Source of the DNA: DASUAS01 sp963756895
GTDB lineage: Bacteria; Actinomycetota; Acidimicrobiia; IMCC26256; DASPTH01
Direction of reading: 5' to 3'
Length of the DNA: 64,000 nt
Assembly: GCA_963756895.1 (NCBI GenBank)
Contig: CAVWPI010000014.1
Location: 62,001-126,000 of the forward strand
The notes under the pieces are model-generated. The model was not told the origin of the DNA, searched no databases, and saw only the letters and a list, made by a program, of their open reading frames with translations. This document shows, piece after piece, positions 1 to 8,804 of the stretch (positions are counted from its first letter, which is position 1; every line of letters begins with the position of its first letter). Both the position numbers and the translations under genes were made by a program.

Positions 1-408
1 CACGTCGCTCCGCCCGTCGTCGTCGACTCGGGGCTGACCGTCGACGGCTGGATCCCCGTCGATCCCGCCACGCTCGAGACCTCGTTCCCCGACGTCTACG
101 CGGTGGGCGACGTCACCAGCGTCGGCACCCCGAAGGCGGGCGTGTTCTCGGAGGGGCAGGCCCGGGTCGTGGCCGACGCGATCGTTGCCCGCCACCGCGG
201 TGGTGATGCCGCGACCTACTCGGGCCGCGGCATCTGTTACATCGAGTTCGGCGACGGCGAGGTGGGCAAGGTCGAAGCGATCTTCGTGGCCGGGCAGACC
301 CCCACCGGTGAGTTCGAGGACCCGTCGCTCGCGCTCATGCGCGACAAGGCCGCGTTCGGCGCCGAGCGCATCCGGCGTTGGTTCGGCCGCGAGTGGACGA
401 ACGTCTGA
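1..408 (+). CDS. FAD/NAD(P)-dependent oxidoreductase, C-terminal part (sulfide:quinone-reductase-like)
   Basis: The frame is open from base 1 and ends at TGA 406-408, so only the last 135 residues are present. The stretch SFPDVYAVGDV is the second FAD-contacting motif of the pyridine nucleotide-disulfide oxidoreductase fold, in which the Asp binds the flavin ribityl chain. The following TSVGTPKAGVFSEGQARVVA is typical of the sulfide:quinone reductase/NDH-2-like branch, where the flavoprotein passes electrons to quinone. The redox Cys residues and the NAD-binding half lie outside the window, so the substrate cannot be named. Confidence 0.75.
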   Translation, partial: HVAPPVVVDSGLTVDGWIPVDPATLETSFPDVYAVGDVTSVGTPKAGVFSEGQARVVADAIVARHRGGDAATYSGRGICYIEFGDGEVGKVEAIFVAGQTPTGEFEDPSLALMRDKAAFGAERIRRWFGREWTNV

Positions 409-448
409 CCGGTCCCGCGGTGCTCGTCGGGCACAATGGCTCCCGGCC

Positions 449-524
449 GGGCCGCTAGCTCAACTGGCAGAGCATCGGGCTTTTAACCCGCAGGTTCAGG
501 GTTCGAGTCCCTGGCGGCCCACCA
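449..524 (+). tRNA. tRNA-Lys (anticodon UUU)
   Basis: The 7-bp acceptor stem GGGCCGC pairs with GCGGCCC before discriminator A521. The D arm starts TAGCTCAACTGGCAGAGCA. The anticodon stem holds the loop CTTTTAA, giving anticodon TTT (Lys). The T arm contains GGTTCGAGTCC, and CCA is encoded at 522-524. It reads as a normal, unbroken tRNA. Confidence 0.96.
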
Positions 525-544
525 CTCCACTCCACCGGTTCCAC

Positions 545-578
545 TCCACCGGTCAGGCGCGTCCACCGGTCAGGCGCG
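545..578. repeat. 17-bp perfect tandem duplication over a stop codon
   Basis: Two exact copies of TCCACCGGTCAGGCGCG lie at 545-561 and 562-578, and the first 9 bases occur again at 531-539. The second copy contains TCA 570-572, the stop codon of the small minus-strand gene. The first copy therefore supplies another TGA 17 bases downstream, out of frame. Confidence 0.85.
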
Positions 579-719
579 GTGGTCGATGAGCACCTCGGGA
601 GGCGGGCCCTCCGGCGGTGCCCCCAGGTTGACCCCGGTCACGTCGAGGAAGCGACCACGGAACCACGTCATGAGCTCGGAGTCGTCGGTGGCGAGGTCGG
701 TGAGGATGAGGCTGCCCAT
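570..719 (-). CDS. small hypothetical protein, 49 aa
   Basis: An ATG at 719 opens 49 residues ending VLIDHRA. The composition looks protein-like (MGSLILTDLATDDSELMTWF), but no family is recognised and the upstream GGTGAC is only a weak ribosome-binding site. It follows the 95-aa minus-strand gene by 38 bases and could be co-transcribed with it. Its stop codon lies inside a tandem duplication. It could still be a chance ORF. Confidence 0.35.
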   Translation of the reverse strand: MGSLILTDLATDDSELMTWFRGRFLDVTGVNLGAPPEGPPPEVLIDHRA

Positions 720-757
720 GGGAGTGTCACCGGGCTTTGACGGGGTCCAGTGTCGAT

Positions 758-1045
758 CTACGCACCGACCGGTGGCTCGAACGGCTCGTGACCCATCAGC
801 CGCATCGGGCCATTGGCGCGCTTCGAGACGATCGCCGTGCCCCGCCACCCTTCGTACAGTCCGTCGTCGAGCAACGTGACCGGTACTTCCCCGACGGCCG
901 ACACGCGGTCGGCGCCGGCGACGATGACTGCCATCCAGTGCGGGTCCTCGACGTCGTGGATCCGAACCGACACCTCGCGGCCGGAGGTGTCCTCGGCCCC
1001 GAGGCGAGCACGTCCTTCGTAGCCCACGATCTCGGCGCTGCTCAT
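758..1045 (-). CDS. hypothetical protein, 95 aa
   Basis: The ATG at 1045 is preceded by an excellent ribosome-binding site, AAGGAG, about 8 bases upstream, so I prefer it to the in-frame GTG at 1048. The protein is short and beta-rich in look (EVSVRIHDVEDPHWMAVIVAG, then VTLLDDGLYEGWRGTAIVSK), without signal peptide or membrane segment. I do not recognise a family. The plus-strand ORF over the same bases looks like a shadow. Confidence 0.6.
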   Translation of the reverse strand: MSSAEIVGYEGRARLGAEDTSGREVSVRIHDVEDPHWMAVIVAGADRVSAVGEVPVTLLDDGLYEGWRGTAIVSKRANGPMRLMGHEPFEPPVGA

Positions 1046-1204
1046 CACAGGATCTCCTTGATCTTCGTGTTCGATGTGGACGAGATCGATGGTCGTGTCC
1101 TGCCCAGGACGAACTGCTCTTCAATCGCAACGCCGGTTGCCCGTATCGCGATCGCCACCGGATGCGTTTCCTCTCTGTGCGGGGAGAGAACGGGAGCGAG
1201 AGGC

Positions 1205-1372
1205 GTGAAGCGGGCGTGCATCGAGTGCGGAACACCGACGACCTTGGCGCGCATCGACAGCTGTGGCGCCCGCACGGGGTACCTCTGTGACCGATGCGAG
1301 CGGAAGCGGCATCGCCGCACGGGATGGCGGCGCCGCGTCTCCTACCAGCTCAGTCGCCGGTTCGGCATCTGA
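1205..1372 (+). CDS. small zinc-ribbon-like protein, 55 aa
   Basis: A GTG at 1205 opens 55 residues with CIECG near the start and CDRC near residues 28-31, plus a further Cys at residue 20. The two CxxC pairs about 20 residues apart resemble a zinc ribbon. The C-terminal half is very basic (RKRHRRTGWRRR), which suggests nucleic-acid or ribosome contact. That role is an inference. A purine-rich stretch lies 5-15 bases upstream. No family is recognised. Confidence 0.45.
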   Translation: MKRACIECGTPTTLARIDSCGARTGYLCDRCERKRHRRTGWRRRVSYQLSRRFGI

Positions 1373-1420
1373 CCGTCCCTGGTGAGGTCGCTGGTCCGGA
1401 CGTCACCGAGGGTGACGCCG

Positions 1421-1426
1421 TACGCT
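1421..1426 (+). promoter_or_regulatory. TACGCT, candidate -10 of a leaderless start
   Basis: TACGCT lies 8 bases before ATG 1435 and no ribosome-binding site intervenes. This is the TANNNT-N(6-8)-start arrangement seen at many genes here. Confidence 0.45.
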
Positions 1427-1434
1427 GCCCGCCC

Positions 1435-1752
1435 ATGAGCGACGGGTGGACCATCGACATCGACGCCGCCGGCGACGCCGCCGACGCCGACGAGCACTTC
1501 GACGACCGGCTGAACGAGTTCGAAGGCGCGCTCGAGCCGTGGGGTGGTGCGGTGGCGGCGACCGACGCCCGCGACCACTTCGGGGCGCGCTTCTCCTACG
1601 ACACGGACGCCATCAACCCGGTGCAGGTGCTCGAAGAGGGCCTCGACATCTTCCACGACGCCGCCAGCGCCGCCGGCCTGCCCGCGTGGCAGGTCGTGCG
1701 CTGCGAGATCCTCACCTACGCCGAGGACGACGCCCGCGACGGCGACGACTGA
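1435..1752 (+). CDS. hypothetical acidic protein, 105 aa
   Basis: The ATG at 1435 is chosen because a TACGCT box sits 8 bases upstream. The protein is strongly acidic at both ends (GDAADADEHFDDRLNEFE and AEDDARDGDD) around a core GARFSYDTDAINPVQVLEEGLDIFHDAASAAG cut here into pieces: GARFSYDTDAINP, then VLEEGLDIFHDAA. There is no signal peptide or membrane segment. The family is not recognised, but codon use and composition look genuinely coding. Confidence 0.6.
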   Translation: MSDGWTIDIDAAGDAADADEHFDDRLNEFEGALEPWGGAVAATDARDHFGARFSYDTDAINPVQVLEEGLDIFHDAASAAGLPAWQVVRCEILTYAEDDARDGDD

Positions 1753-1770
1753 CGCGTCGGCGCGGGTCGC

Positions 1771-2229
1771 TCACCCGTGACCTGAAGACCCGCCACCGCC
1801 ACTGCCACTGTTGCCGCCGTGGTCGTCACCGAGCTCGGCTTCGCCGTGACCGCCGTGGTCGTCGCCCGGTTCCAGCTCACCGTGGCCGCCGTGGTCGTCG
1901 GGGAGGGTCGACACGGTCGCCGACGGTGCGGTGACCGCGGGCACGGTGACGTCGGGCGTGCTCACACTCGTGGGCGTCGACGTGCTGGTGGCGTCGTCGG
2001 ACTGGCGAGAATTCGGCGACGACGCCGGGTTGGCGCCGCGGTCGTGGCCACCCGAGGCGGCCGACGCCACGGCGATCGACGCCGGCACCAGGGCCACGCC
2101 GGCGGCGATCGCCACCAGCCGCCAGGCCCGGTGCGGCCGGGCGGACGACCGGGTCGGACCGATGTCGGTGACGGCGGGGGTCGGGGTGAACGGAAGCGGT
2201 TCGGTGGGGTTCTCGTCCATGGAGTCCAT
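1771..2229 (-). CDS. single-pass membrane protein with His-rich extracytoplasmic repeats
   Basis: The ATG at 2229 gives 152 residues, and an in-frame ATG at 2220 is equally possible. An N-terminal cytoplasmic part of about 35 residues is followed by one hydrophobic segment (LVAIAAGVALVPASIAVASA). A Ser/Thr/Pro-rich linker follows, then a tail with three DDHGGHGE-like units (PDDHGGHGELEPG, DDHGGHGEAELG, DDHGGNSG) ending in Gly/Ser. The tail should lie outside the membrane and could bind metal ions. No family is recognised. Confidence 0.6.
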   Translation of the reverse strand: MDSMDENPTEPLPFTPTPAVTDIGPTRSSARPHRAWRLVAIAAGVALVPASIAVASAASGGHDRGANPASSPNSRQSDDATSTSTPTSVSTPDVTVPAVTAPSATVSTLPDDHGGHGELEPGDDHGGHGEAELGDDHGGNSGSGGGGSSGHG

Positions 2230-2357
2230 GGAGGGGACACGCCCGAGCGTCGGTGGAGGTTTGGCGACGCGTCGAGTCTCGACCCTGAGACTGCTCCCTG
2301 AGTTCCCCCTGAGAGGGGCGGAGAACTCACGCGTGCCGTTTGGTCGTTCAAGCGCCG

Positions 2358-3686
2358 ATGGACAGGAACGGCAGCGAACTCAGGAACAAGCTCGGGCACA
2401 CGTTGGGGCACAAGGTGGCAGGCGTCGCGATGGCGACGGTCATGGCCTTTGGCGTCGTCGCGGGCATCGGCAGCGGCCCCGCCAGTGCCCAGGTGTCGTC
2501 GAAGTACGACGCGTCGATCGACGCCACCCTCGCCGACATCCAGAACTTCTGGACCGAGGCGATGCCCGACGTGTACGGCCAGCAGTACGAGGCGATCCCC
2601 GCCGACCGCGTGTTCGCGTACTCGGAGAGCAATCCGCCGCCGAACTGCGACGACGGCGGCCAGACGCAGGCGCCGTACGACGAGGTCGCCGGCAACGCGT
2701 TCTACTGCAGCAACGGTGACTTCGTCGCCTACGACGAGCAGGGTCTGCTGCCCAAGCTGCGCGAGAACTTCGGCGAGTTCGCGGTGGGGCTGGTGTTCGC
2801 CCACGAGCTCGGCCACGCGGTGCAGGCGCGTGTCGACTACAACCCGTCGGCCACCGTCTACCTCGAGCAGCAGGCCGACTGCTTCGCCGGCGCGTGGGCG
2901 CAGCACGTCGCGAGCAGCGCTGACGAGAACGTGCACCTCTCCACCGACGACCTCGACAACGCGCTCGCCGGTCTGCTCACCCTGAGCGACCCGTCGGGCA
3001 TCGACGGCGGTCAGGACGGCGCGCACGGCAACGGCTTCGACCGGGTCAGCGCGTTCCAGGACGGCTACGAGGGTGGCGCCGAGACGTGCGCCGCCTACGC
3101 GAGCACCCCGCCGGACGTGACCGAGTCCGGCTACACGAGCTACGCCGATCAGGCGAGCGACGGCAACCTGGCGCTCGACGAACTGGTGCCGACGATCACG
3201 ACGAGCCTGGACGACTACTGGACGTCGCAGTCGTCGAAGCTCACCGCGCCCACCGTCACCGCCGATGCGACGACGGCCGTCGGCGCCGACGGTGCCAGCG
3301 ACGGTGGCGTGCTCACCGACTCGATCACCTACCAGTCCTCGGACAACAGCGTGCGCTACGACGCGACGACGCTGCAGGACGTGCACGACAACATCGGCGA
3401 CTTCGGCAGCGGCATGCTCGTGGCCAGCGCGTGGGCGTCGTCGGTGCAGCACCAGCTCGGGATGAGCATCGGCACCGATGCGGCGCGTCGCGGCGCCGAG
3501 TGCCTCGCCGGTGCGTGGGCGGCGAACCTCTCGTCCTCCTTGTCGCCCGGTGACCTCGACGAGGCGGTGACCGTGCTGGTCGTCGCGGGCAAGGGAAACA
3601 CGGATCGAGGGACTGCCTTCGACCGGGTGGCGGCGTTCCGTGCCGGGTTCAAGGCCGGTCCGTCGAACTGCGTGCAATCGAGCTGA
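2358..3686 (+). CDS. secreted tandem-domain zinc metallopeptidase-like protein (PF04228-like)
   Basis: The 442-residue protein has a signal peptide (about residues 15-45, cleavage near PASAQ). The first domain carries the HExxH zincin motif AHELGHAV (H149, E150, H153) and a downstream Glu in YLEQQADCFAGAW (E170), as in neutral zinc peptidases of the YpfJ/PF04228 type. Around residues 345-400 the layout recurs (LVASAWASSVQHQLGM, then AECLAGAWAANLSS) but without HExxH, so the second domain is probably a dead paralogue. ATG 2358 is preferred to an upstream TTG at 2340. The TGA lies in a triple repeat and a strong terminator follows. Confidence 0.8.
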   Translation: MDRNGSELRNKLGHTLGHKVAGVAMATVMAFGVVAGIGSGPASAQVSSKYDASIDATLADIQNFWTEAMPDVYGQQYEAIPADRVFAYSESNPPPNCDDGGQTQAPYDEVAGNAFYCSNGDFVAYDEQGLLPKLRENFGEFAVGLVFAHELGHAVQARVDYNPSATVYLEQQADCFAGAWAQHVASSADENVHLSTDDLDNALAGLLTLSDPSGIDGGQDGAHGNGFDRVSAFQDGYEGGAETCAAYASTPPDVTESGYTSYADQASDGNLALDELVPTITTSLDDYWTSQSSKLTAPTVTADATTAVGADGASDGGVLTDSITYQSSDNSVRYDATTLQDVHDNIGDFGSGMLVASAWASSVQHQLGMSIGTDAARRGAECLAGAWAANLSSSLSPGDLDEAVTVLVVAGKGNTDRGTAFDRVAAFRAGFKAGPSNCVQSS

Positions 3687-3731
3687 CACCCTCTCTCGAG
3701 CTGACACCCTCTCTCGAGCTGACACCCTCTC
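3680..3731. repeat. 18-bp tandem repeat, about 3 copies, over a stop codon
   Basis: GAGCTGACACCCTCTCTC occurs at 3680-3697 and 3698-3715, and 16 more bases follow from 3716. The first copy holds the TGA (3684-3686) of the peptidase gene. Because the unit is 18 bp, the copies place two further TGA codons in the same frame. Confidence 0.92.
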
Positions 3732-3747
3732 CCCAGCTCGGGCGCGG

Positions 3748-3793
3748 CTCCGGGGGTGTGTGCAACGACGCACACGCCCCCGGAGTTCTTTCG
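3748..3793 (+). terminator. rho-independent terminator
   Basis: A 16-bp stem (3748-3763 with 3770-3785, one G.U pair) and a 6-base loop AACGAC are followed by TTCTTTCGTT. The stem is almost all G/C. It ends transcription of the peptidase gene before the two-component operon. Confidence 0.88.
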
Positions 3794-3917
3794 TTCCACC
3801 CACGACAGTTCTCACCTTCCTCTTACGAAGCTGATCGAAGCTCTTACGATGCTGGCCGACACTCCTGCGATGCAGGGGATTCCGGCGATCCGCGTCGACG
3901 GAGGGTGGAGCAGTGAC

Positions 3918-4600
<683 letters not shown>

Positions 4601-4604
<4 letters not shown>

Positions 4605-4622
4605 CCCGGTCGTGACCCGGTC
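4601..4622. repeat. 11-bp perfect tandem duplication over a stop codon
   Basis: GTGACCCGGTC occurs at 4601-4611 and 4612-4622, and the kinase ATG follows directly at 4623. The first copy contains the TGA of the response regulator (4602-4604). The duplication separates a stop and a start that could otherwise overlap. Confidence 0.85.
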
Positions 4623-5967
4623 ATGAGCCTGAGGACCCGCCTCACCGTGATCGTGGCGGTGATCGTGGCGGTGGCCGTCGTCGGCGGTGCGTACGCGGCG
4701 CAACTGAGCGCGCGGCACGCGCTGGGCGAGGAGACCGACAAGTTCCTGCGCGATCGCGCCGCGGGATTCGTGCGGCAGGGCGCGAACGATCTCGGTCCCG
4801 ACTTCGGCGGCGCGCCGACCGATCCCGACGACGGCCACGGCCGCTTCTTCGAGTTCGACGCCCTCCAGCAGACCATCGACCGCGACGGCACCGTCACCAA
4901 CGCGCTGCCCGGCCAGCCGGCGCTGCCCATCGACGCCGAGGACCGCGAGATCGCACGGGAGCAGCACGAGCCGCGCTACCGCGACGTCATCATCGACGGC
5001 GAGAGCTACCGCATGCTCACCGCGTCGCTGCAGAACGGCGGTGCGGTGCAGATCGCCCGCAAGGTCTCGGAGACCGACGACGTGCTCGACGTGCTCCGCA
5101 CCCGGTTGGTGATCATCGCCCTCGCCGGCATCGCCCTTGCCGCGCTGGCGGCGTGGCTGGTCATGCGGCGCGCCACCCGGCCCATCGAGCAGCTCACCGA
5201 CACCGCCGAACGCATCGCCGAGACCCAGGATCTCACCACGCCGATCCCGGTGAAGGGCGACGACGAGGTGGGGCGCCTGGCCTCGAGCTTCAACACGATG
5301 CTCATCGCGCTCGACACGTCGCGTGAGCAGCAGCAGCGACTGGTCGTCGACGCCAGCCACGAGCTGCGCACGCCGCTCACCGCGGTGCGGACCAACATCG
5401 ACTTCCTCGGACGGGCCACGACGCTCGACGCCGAGGCGCGCGCGCAGCTCATCACCGAGACCCGGCTCGAGCTCGACGAGCTCACCAACCTGGTGAGTGA
5501 GATGGTGGAACTGGCCACCGACGTGCGCAGCGAGGAGGCGATCGAGCCGGTCGAGCTGGCCGACGTCGCCAACGACGTCGCGGCGCGGTTCCGGCGCCGC
5601 ACCGGCAAGGACATCGTGGTGGACGCGGGCGACGCGGGTGTCGTCGACGGTCGTCACGCGATGATCGACCGGGCCGTCTCCAACCTGGTCGACAACGCGC
5701 TGAAGTTCAGTCCCGACGGCGAAGCGGTCACAGTCGCCGTGCACGGCACGACCATCGAGGTGGCCGACCGGGGTCCCGGCATCGACGCCGAGGATCGCGA
5801 CCGCGTGTTCGACCGCTTCTACCGCGCCACCAGCGCCGCGCACGCGGCCGGGCTCCGGCCTCGGGCTGTCGATCGTCTCGCAGATCGCGACGCTCCACGG
5901 CGGCACCGTGACCCTCGACGCCCGCGCAGGTGGCGGCACCGTCGCCCGGCTGTCCCTCCCCACCTGA
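4623..5967 (+). CDS. sensor histidine kinase (MprB-like), frame break near 5840
   Basis: Partner of the preceding regulator. The N-terminus has a membrane segment (residues 7-27), an extracytoplasmic sensor region of about 130 residues and a second membrane segment (162-181). A HAMP domain follows, then the H-box ASHELRTPL with phospho-His H246, an N-box (SNLVDNALKFS) and a G1 box (DRGPGIDAED). After FYRATSA the frame must shift to read GSGLGLSIVSQIATLHGG up to TGA 5965-5967. AGCGCCGCGCAC would restore the frame as AGCGCGCGCAC, so one extra C is likely. The expected family layout is otherwise complete. Confidence 0.88.
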
Positions 5968-6069
5968 CCAGTCCTCGCGAATCCACGAACATCTCGAGGT
6001 TCGCGTGCGCCGGTGACGGTCAACTTCGCGATGTTCGCCGAGACAGAGCAGTGTGCGAGAGTGCGGCGC

Positions 6070-7048
6070 ATGCGATTCGTGGTCTACGGCGCCGGCGCGA
6101 TCGGTGGGGTGGTGGGCGGCCGGCTGGCCGACGCCGGACACGAGGTCGTGCTGATCGCGCGCGGCGAGCACCACGACGCGATCCGCGATCATGGTCTCCG
6201 CATCGTCATCCCCGACGCCGAACCGCTCACGCTGTCGATCCCGGTGGTGTCGCACCCCGCCGGGCTCGACTTCCGCGACGACGACGTCGTGCTCATGGCC
6301 ATGAAGAGCCAGCACACGGGCGAGGCACTCAGCGCGCTGGTGTCCAGCGCGCCGGCGTCGGTGTCGGTGGTGTGCGTGCAGAACGGCGTGGCCAACGAGC
6401 CCGCCGCGCTGCGGCTGTTCGACGACGTGTACGGCGTGTGTGTGGTGTGCCCCGCGTTGCACCTCGAGCCCGGGGTGGTGGAGGCGCCCGCCGTACCCGT
6501 CACCGGCATCCTCGACGTCGGTCGCTTCCCGCACGGCACGGGACCGCGAGCCGAGCCGATCGCCGCCGCGCTCGCTTCCGCCACCTTCGAGTCGGTGCCG
6601 CGCGACGACATCATGCGGTGGAAGTACCGGAAGCTCCTCAACAACCTCGGCAACGCGGTCGAAGCGCTCTGCGGTCCCGACCTCGAGGCGCAGCGTCGTG
6701 CACCGACGGGCGGGCACCGAGGGCGCCGCCGTGCTCGCCGCCGCCGGCATCGACGTGGTGACCCCCGAGGAGGACGCCGCCCGCCGCGGCGGCGGCTTCC
6801 AGTGGGGTGGCGACGCCGCCCGGTCGCGTCCGGGCGGGTCGTCGTGGCAGAGCCTGGCCCGGGGGGCCGGTTCGATCGAGGCCGACTACCTCAACGGCGA
6901 GATCGTGCTCCTCGGCCGGATCCACGACGTCCCCACCCCGGTGAACCTGCTGCTGCAACAGCTGGCCGCGAGCGCGGCTCGCGAGGGCCGCCGACCCGGC
7001 ACGCTGCCGATCGCCGAACTGATCCAGATGCTGCCGCCCGACGAATGA
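6070..7048 (+). CDS. 2-dehydropantoate 2-reductase family protein (PanE/ApbA), frame break near 6700
   Basis: The N-terminus MRFVVYGAGAIGGVVGGRL is the NADP-binding GxGxxG Rossmann start of ketopantoate reductases, which make pantoate for CoA. KYRKLLNNLGNAVEAL carries the family's catalytic-Lys helix. Beyond about 6690 the coding frame moves, and the C-terminal half continues as GTEGAAVLAAAGIDV and IEADYLNGEIVLLGR to TGA 7046-7048. ATG 6070 is chosen because it directly precedes the Rossmann strand. Several paralogues of this family are not pantoate enzymes, so the substrate is uncertain. Confidence 0.78.
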
Positions 7049-7096
7049 CGGCTGGATGCCCACCGCGCGGGGCGGTGGCCGAGTGGTGGAGGGGCC

Positions 7097-7669
7097 ATGG
7101 ATCAGGTCGGGACGATGCGGAGGGTGATCGAGCTCACGGGTGAGGTGGTCGACAACATCGAACCCGACCAGCTCGACAACCCGTCGCCGTGCGCCGGGTG
7201 GACGGTGCGCGACGTGCTCAACCACATCACCGGCGGCGCCGAGACGTTCGCGCTCTGCGTGCGCGACGGTTCGATCCCCGACGAGCTCGCGGGCGAGCTG
7301 ATGACCGGCGACCGCCTCGGCGACGACTACAAGGGCTCGTTCCATCGGGCGGCCGACGCGGCCAACGAGTCGTTCGCGATCCCGGGCGCGATGGATCGCA
7401 TCGTGAAGATGCCCTTCGGCGAGATGCCGGCGGGGATGGCCGTCGACATCGCCATCTTCGACGTGACCACGCACGCGTGGGACCTCGCCAAGGCCACGGG
7501 ACAGAGCACCGACCTCGACCCCGAGGTCGCGGGCATCGCCTACGTGGTGGCGCAGAACATGCTCAACGACGACCTGCGCAGCCTGGGCCTCTTCGGTCCC
7601 GCGGTCGAGGCCGCGCCCGACCTACCCGCCGCCGACCGTCTGGCTGCGCTCGCCGGCCGCACGCCGTAG
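7097..7669 (+). CDS. TIGR03086-family protein (mycothiol-dependent maleylpyruvate isomerase-like/DinB fold)
   Basis: This 190-residue protein starts at ATG 7097 after GGAGGGG. The segment NPSPCAGWTVRDVLNHITG matches the conserved start of the actinobacterial TIGR03086/MDMPI N-terminal family, a DinB-like four-helix bundle whose His residues bind a metal. FDVTTHAWDLAKATG carries the second conserved His. Members are linked to mycothiol chemistry, and the window also holds mshA, but the individual substrate is unknown. Confidence 0.78.
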   Translation: MDQVGTMRRVIELTGEVVDNIEPDQLDNPSPCAGWTVRDVLNHITGGAETFALCVRDGSIPDELAGELMTGDRLGDDYKGSFHRAADAANESFAIPGAMDRIVKMPFGEMPAGMAVDIAIFDVTTHAWDLAKATGQSTDLDPEVAGIAYVVAQNMLNDDLRSLGLFGPAVEAAPDLPAADRLAALAGRTP

Positions 7670-7673
7670 CGGA

Positions 7674-8804
7674 TCAGGCGGGCAGCGCGTCGGTGAGCGA
7701 CGCACACGGGCGCCCGAGTGCCTCGGCGACCGCCGGGTTCACGACGTGCCCGTCGGCGGTGTTCACGCCCGCCGCCAACTCCGGGTCGTTCGCCACCGCG
7801 TCGCGCACACCACGCGTCGCGAGGGCCACCACGTACGAGAGCGTGGCGTTGGTGAGCGCGTACGTCGACGTGTGCGGTACCGCACCCGGGATGTTGCCGA
7901 CCGCGTAGTGCAACACACCGGCGACGTCGTAGACCGGGTCCGCGTGCGAGGTCTCGTGGATGTGCTCGACGCAGCCACCCTGGTCGATGGCGCAGTCGAC
8001 GATCACCGCGCCCGTGCGCATCGACCGCACCATCGTGTCGGTGACGACGACGGGCGCGCGCCCACCGGGCACGAGCACCGCCCCGATCACCAGGTCGGCG
8101 TCCGCCACCGCCCGCTCGACCGCGAGGCGGTTGCTGGCCAGCGTCATGATGCGGCCCTTGTGGATCTGGTCGACCCAGCGGAGGCGGTCGAGGTTCCGGT
8201 CGAGCAGGAGCACCTCGGCTTCCATGCCCTGCGCGATCCACGCCGCGTTCCAGCCCACGTTGCCGGCGCCGAGCACGACGACACGGGCCGGCCGCACACC
8301 GGGCGCGCCGCCGAGGAGCACGCCGCGCCCGCCGTGCTCGCGCTCGAGGAAGTGCGAGCCGACCTGCGGCGCCATGCGTCCCGCCACCTCGCTCATCGGT
8401 GCCAGCAGCGGCAGTGCGCCGGTCTCCATCTGCACCGTCTCGTAGGCGACGCCGGTGACCCGGTGCTCGAGCAGGGCGTCGGCGACGTTCGGATACGCGG
8501 CCAGGTGGAGGTAGGTGAAGAGCACGAGACCGGGCCGCAGCCGGTCGAGCTCGTGGGGCTGGGGTTCCTTCACCTTGAGCACGAGGTCGGCGCGCGCCCA
8601 CACGTCGTCGGCGTCGGTGGTGATCTCGGCGCCGGCCGCGAGGTAGTCGTCGTCGCTGATCGACGAGCCCGCGCCCGCGTCGTGCTCGACGAGCACGGGC
8701 ACGTCGTGCACCACGAGCTCGTGGACGCCGTCGGGGGTGATCGCGACCCGGTGCTCGCCTTCCTTGCGTTCGCGTGGGATCCCGACGGTGAGCGGCACGA
8801 TCAC
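7674..8804 (-). CDS. ald: alanine dehydrogenase
   Basis: This 376-residue protein starts PLTVGIPRERKEGEHRVA, the signature of alanine dehydrogenase/transhydrogenase, which interconverts alanine and pyruvate with NAD. The family's GETVQMETG-like segment appears as YETVQMETGALPLLAP, and the NAD fold as VVVLGAGNVGWNAAWIA. Length matches the usual 370 or so. I place the start at GTG 8804, which overlaps the bioD stop as GTGA, the coupling used throughout this operon. GTG 8798 is possible. It is the last gene of the HIT-bioA-bioF-bioD-ald run. Confidence 0.92.
   Translation of the reverse strand: MIVPLTVGIPRERKEGEHRVAITPDGVHELVVHDVPVLVEHDAGAGSSISDDDYLAAGAEITTDADDVWARADLVLKVKEPQPHELDRLRPGLVLFTYLHLAAYPNVADALLEHRVTGVAYETVQMETGALPLLAPMSEVAGRMAPQVGSHFLEREHGGRGVLLGGAPGVRPARVVVLGAGNVGWNAAWIAQGMEAEVLLLDRNLDRLRWVDQIHKGRIMTLASNRLAVERAVADADLVIGAVLVPGGRAPVVVTDTMVRSMRTGAVIVDCAIDQGGCVEHIHETSHADPVYDVAGVLHYAVGNIPGAVPHTSTYALTNATLSYVVALATRGVRDAVANDPELAAGVNTADGHVVNPAVAEALGRPCASLTDALPA

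Noticed and set aside
3680..3731. Possible attachment site or phage scar downstream of the peptidase gene
   Set aside because: There is no integrase, no second copy elsewhere in the window and no tRNA nearby. Tandem slippage explains it better.
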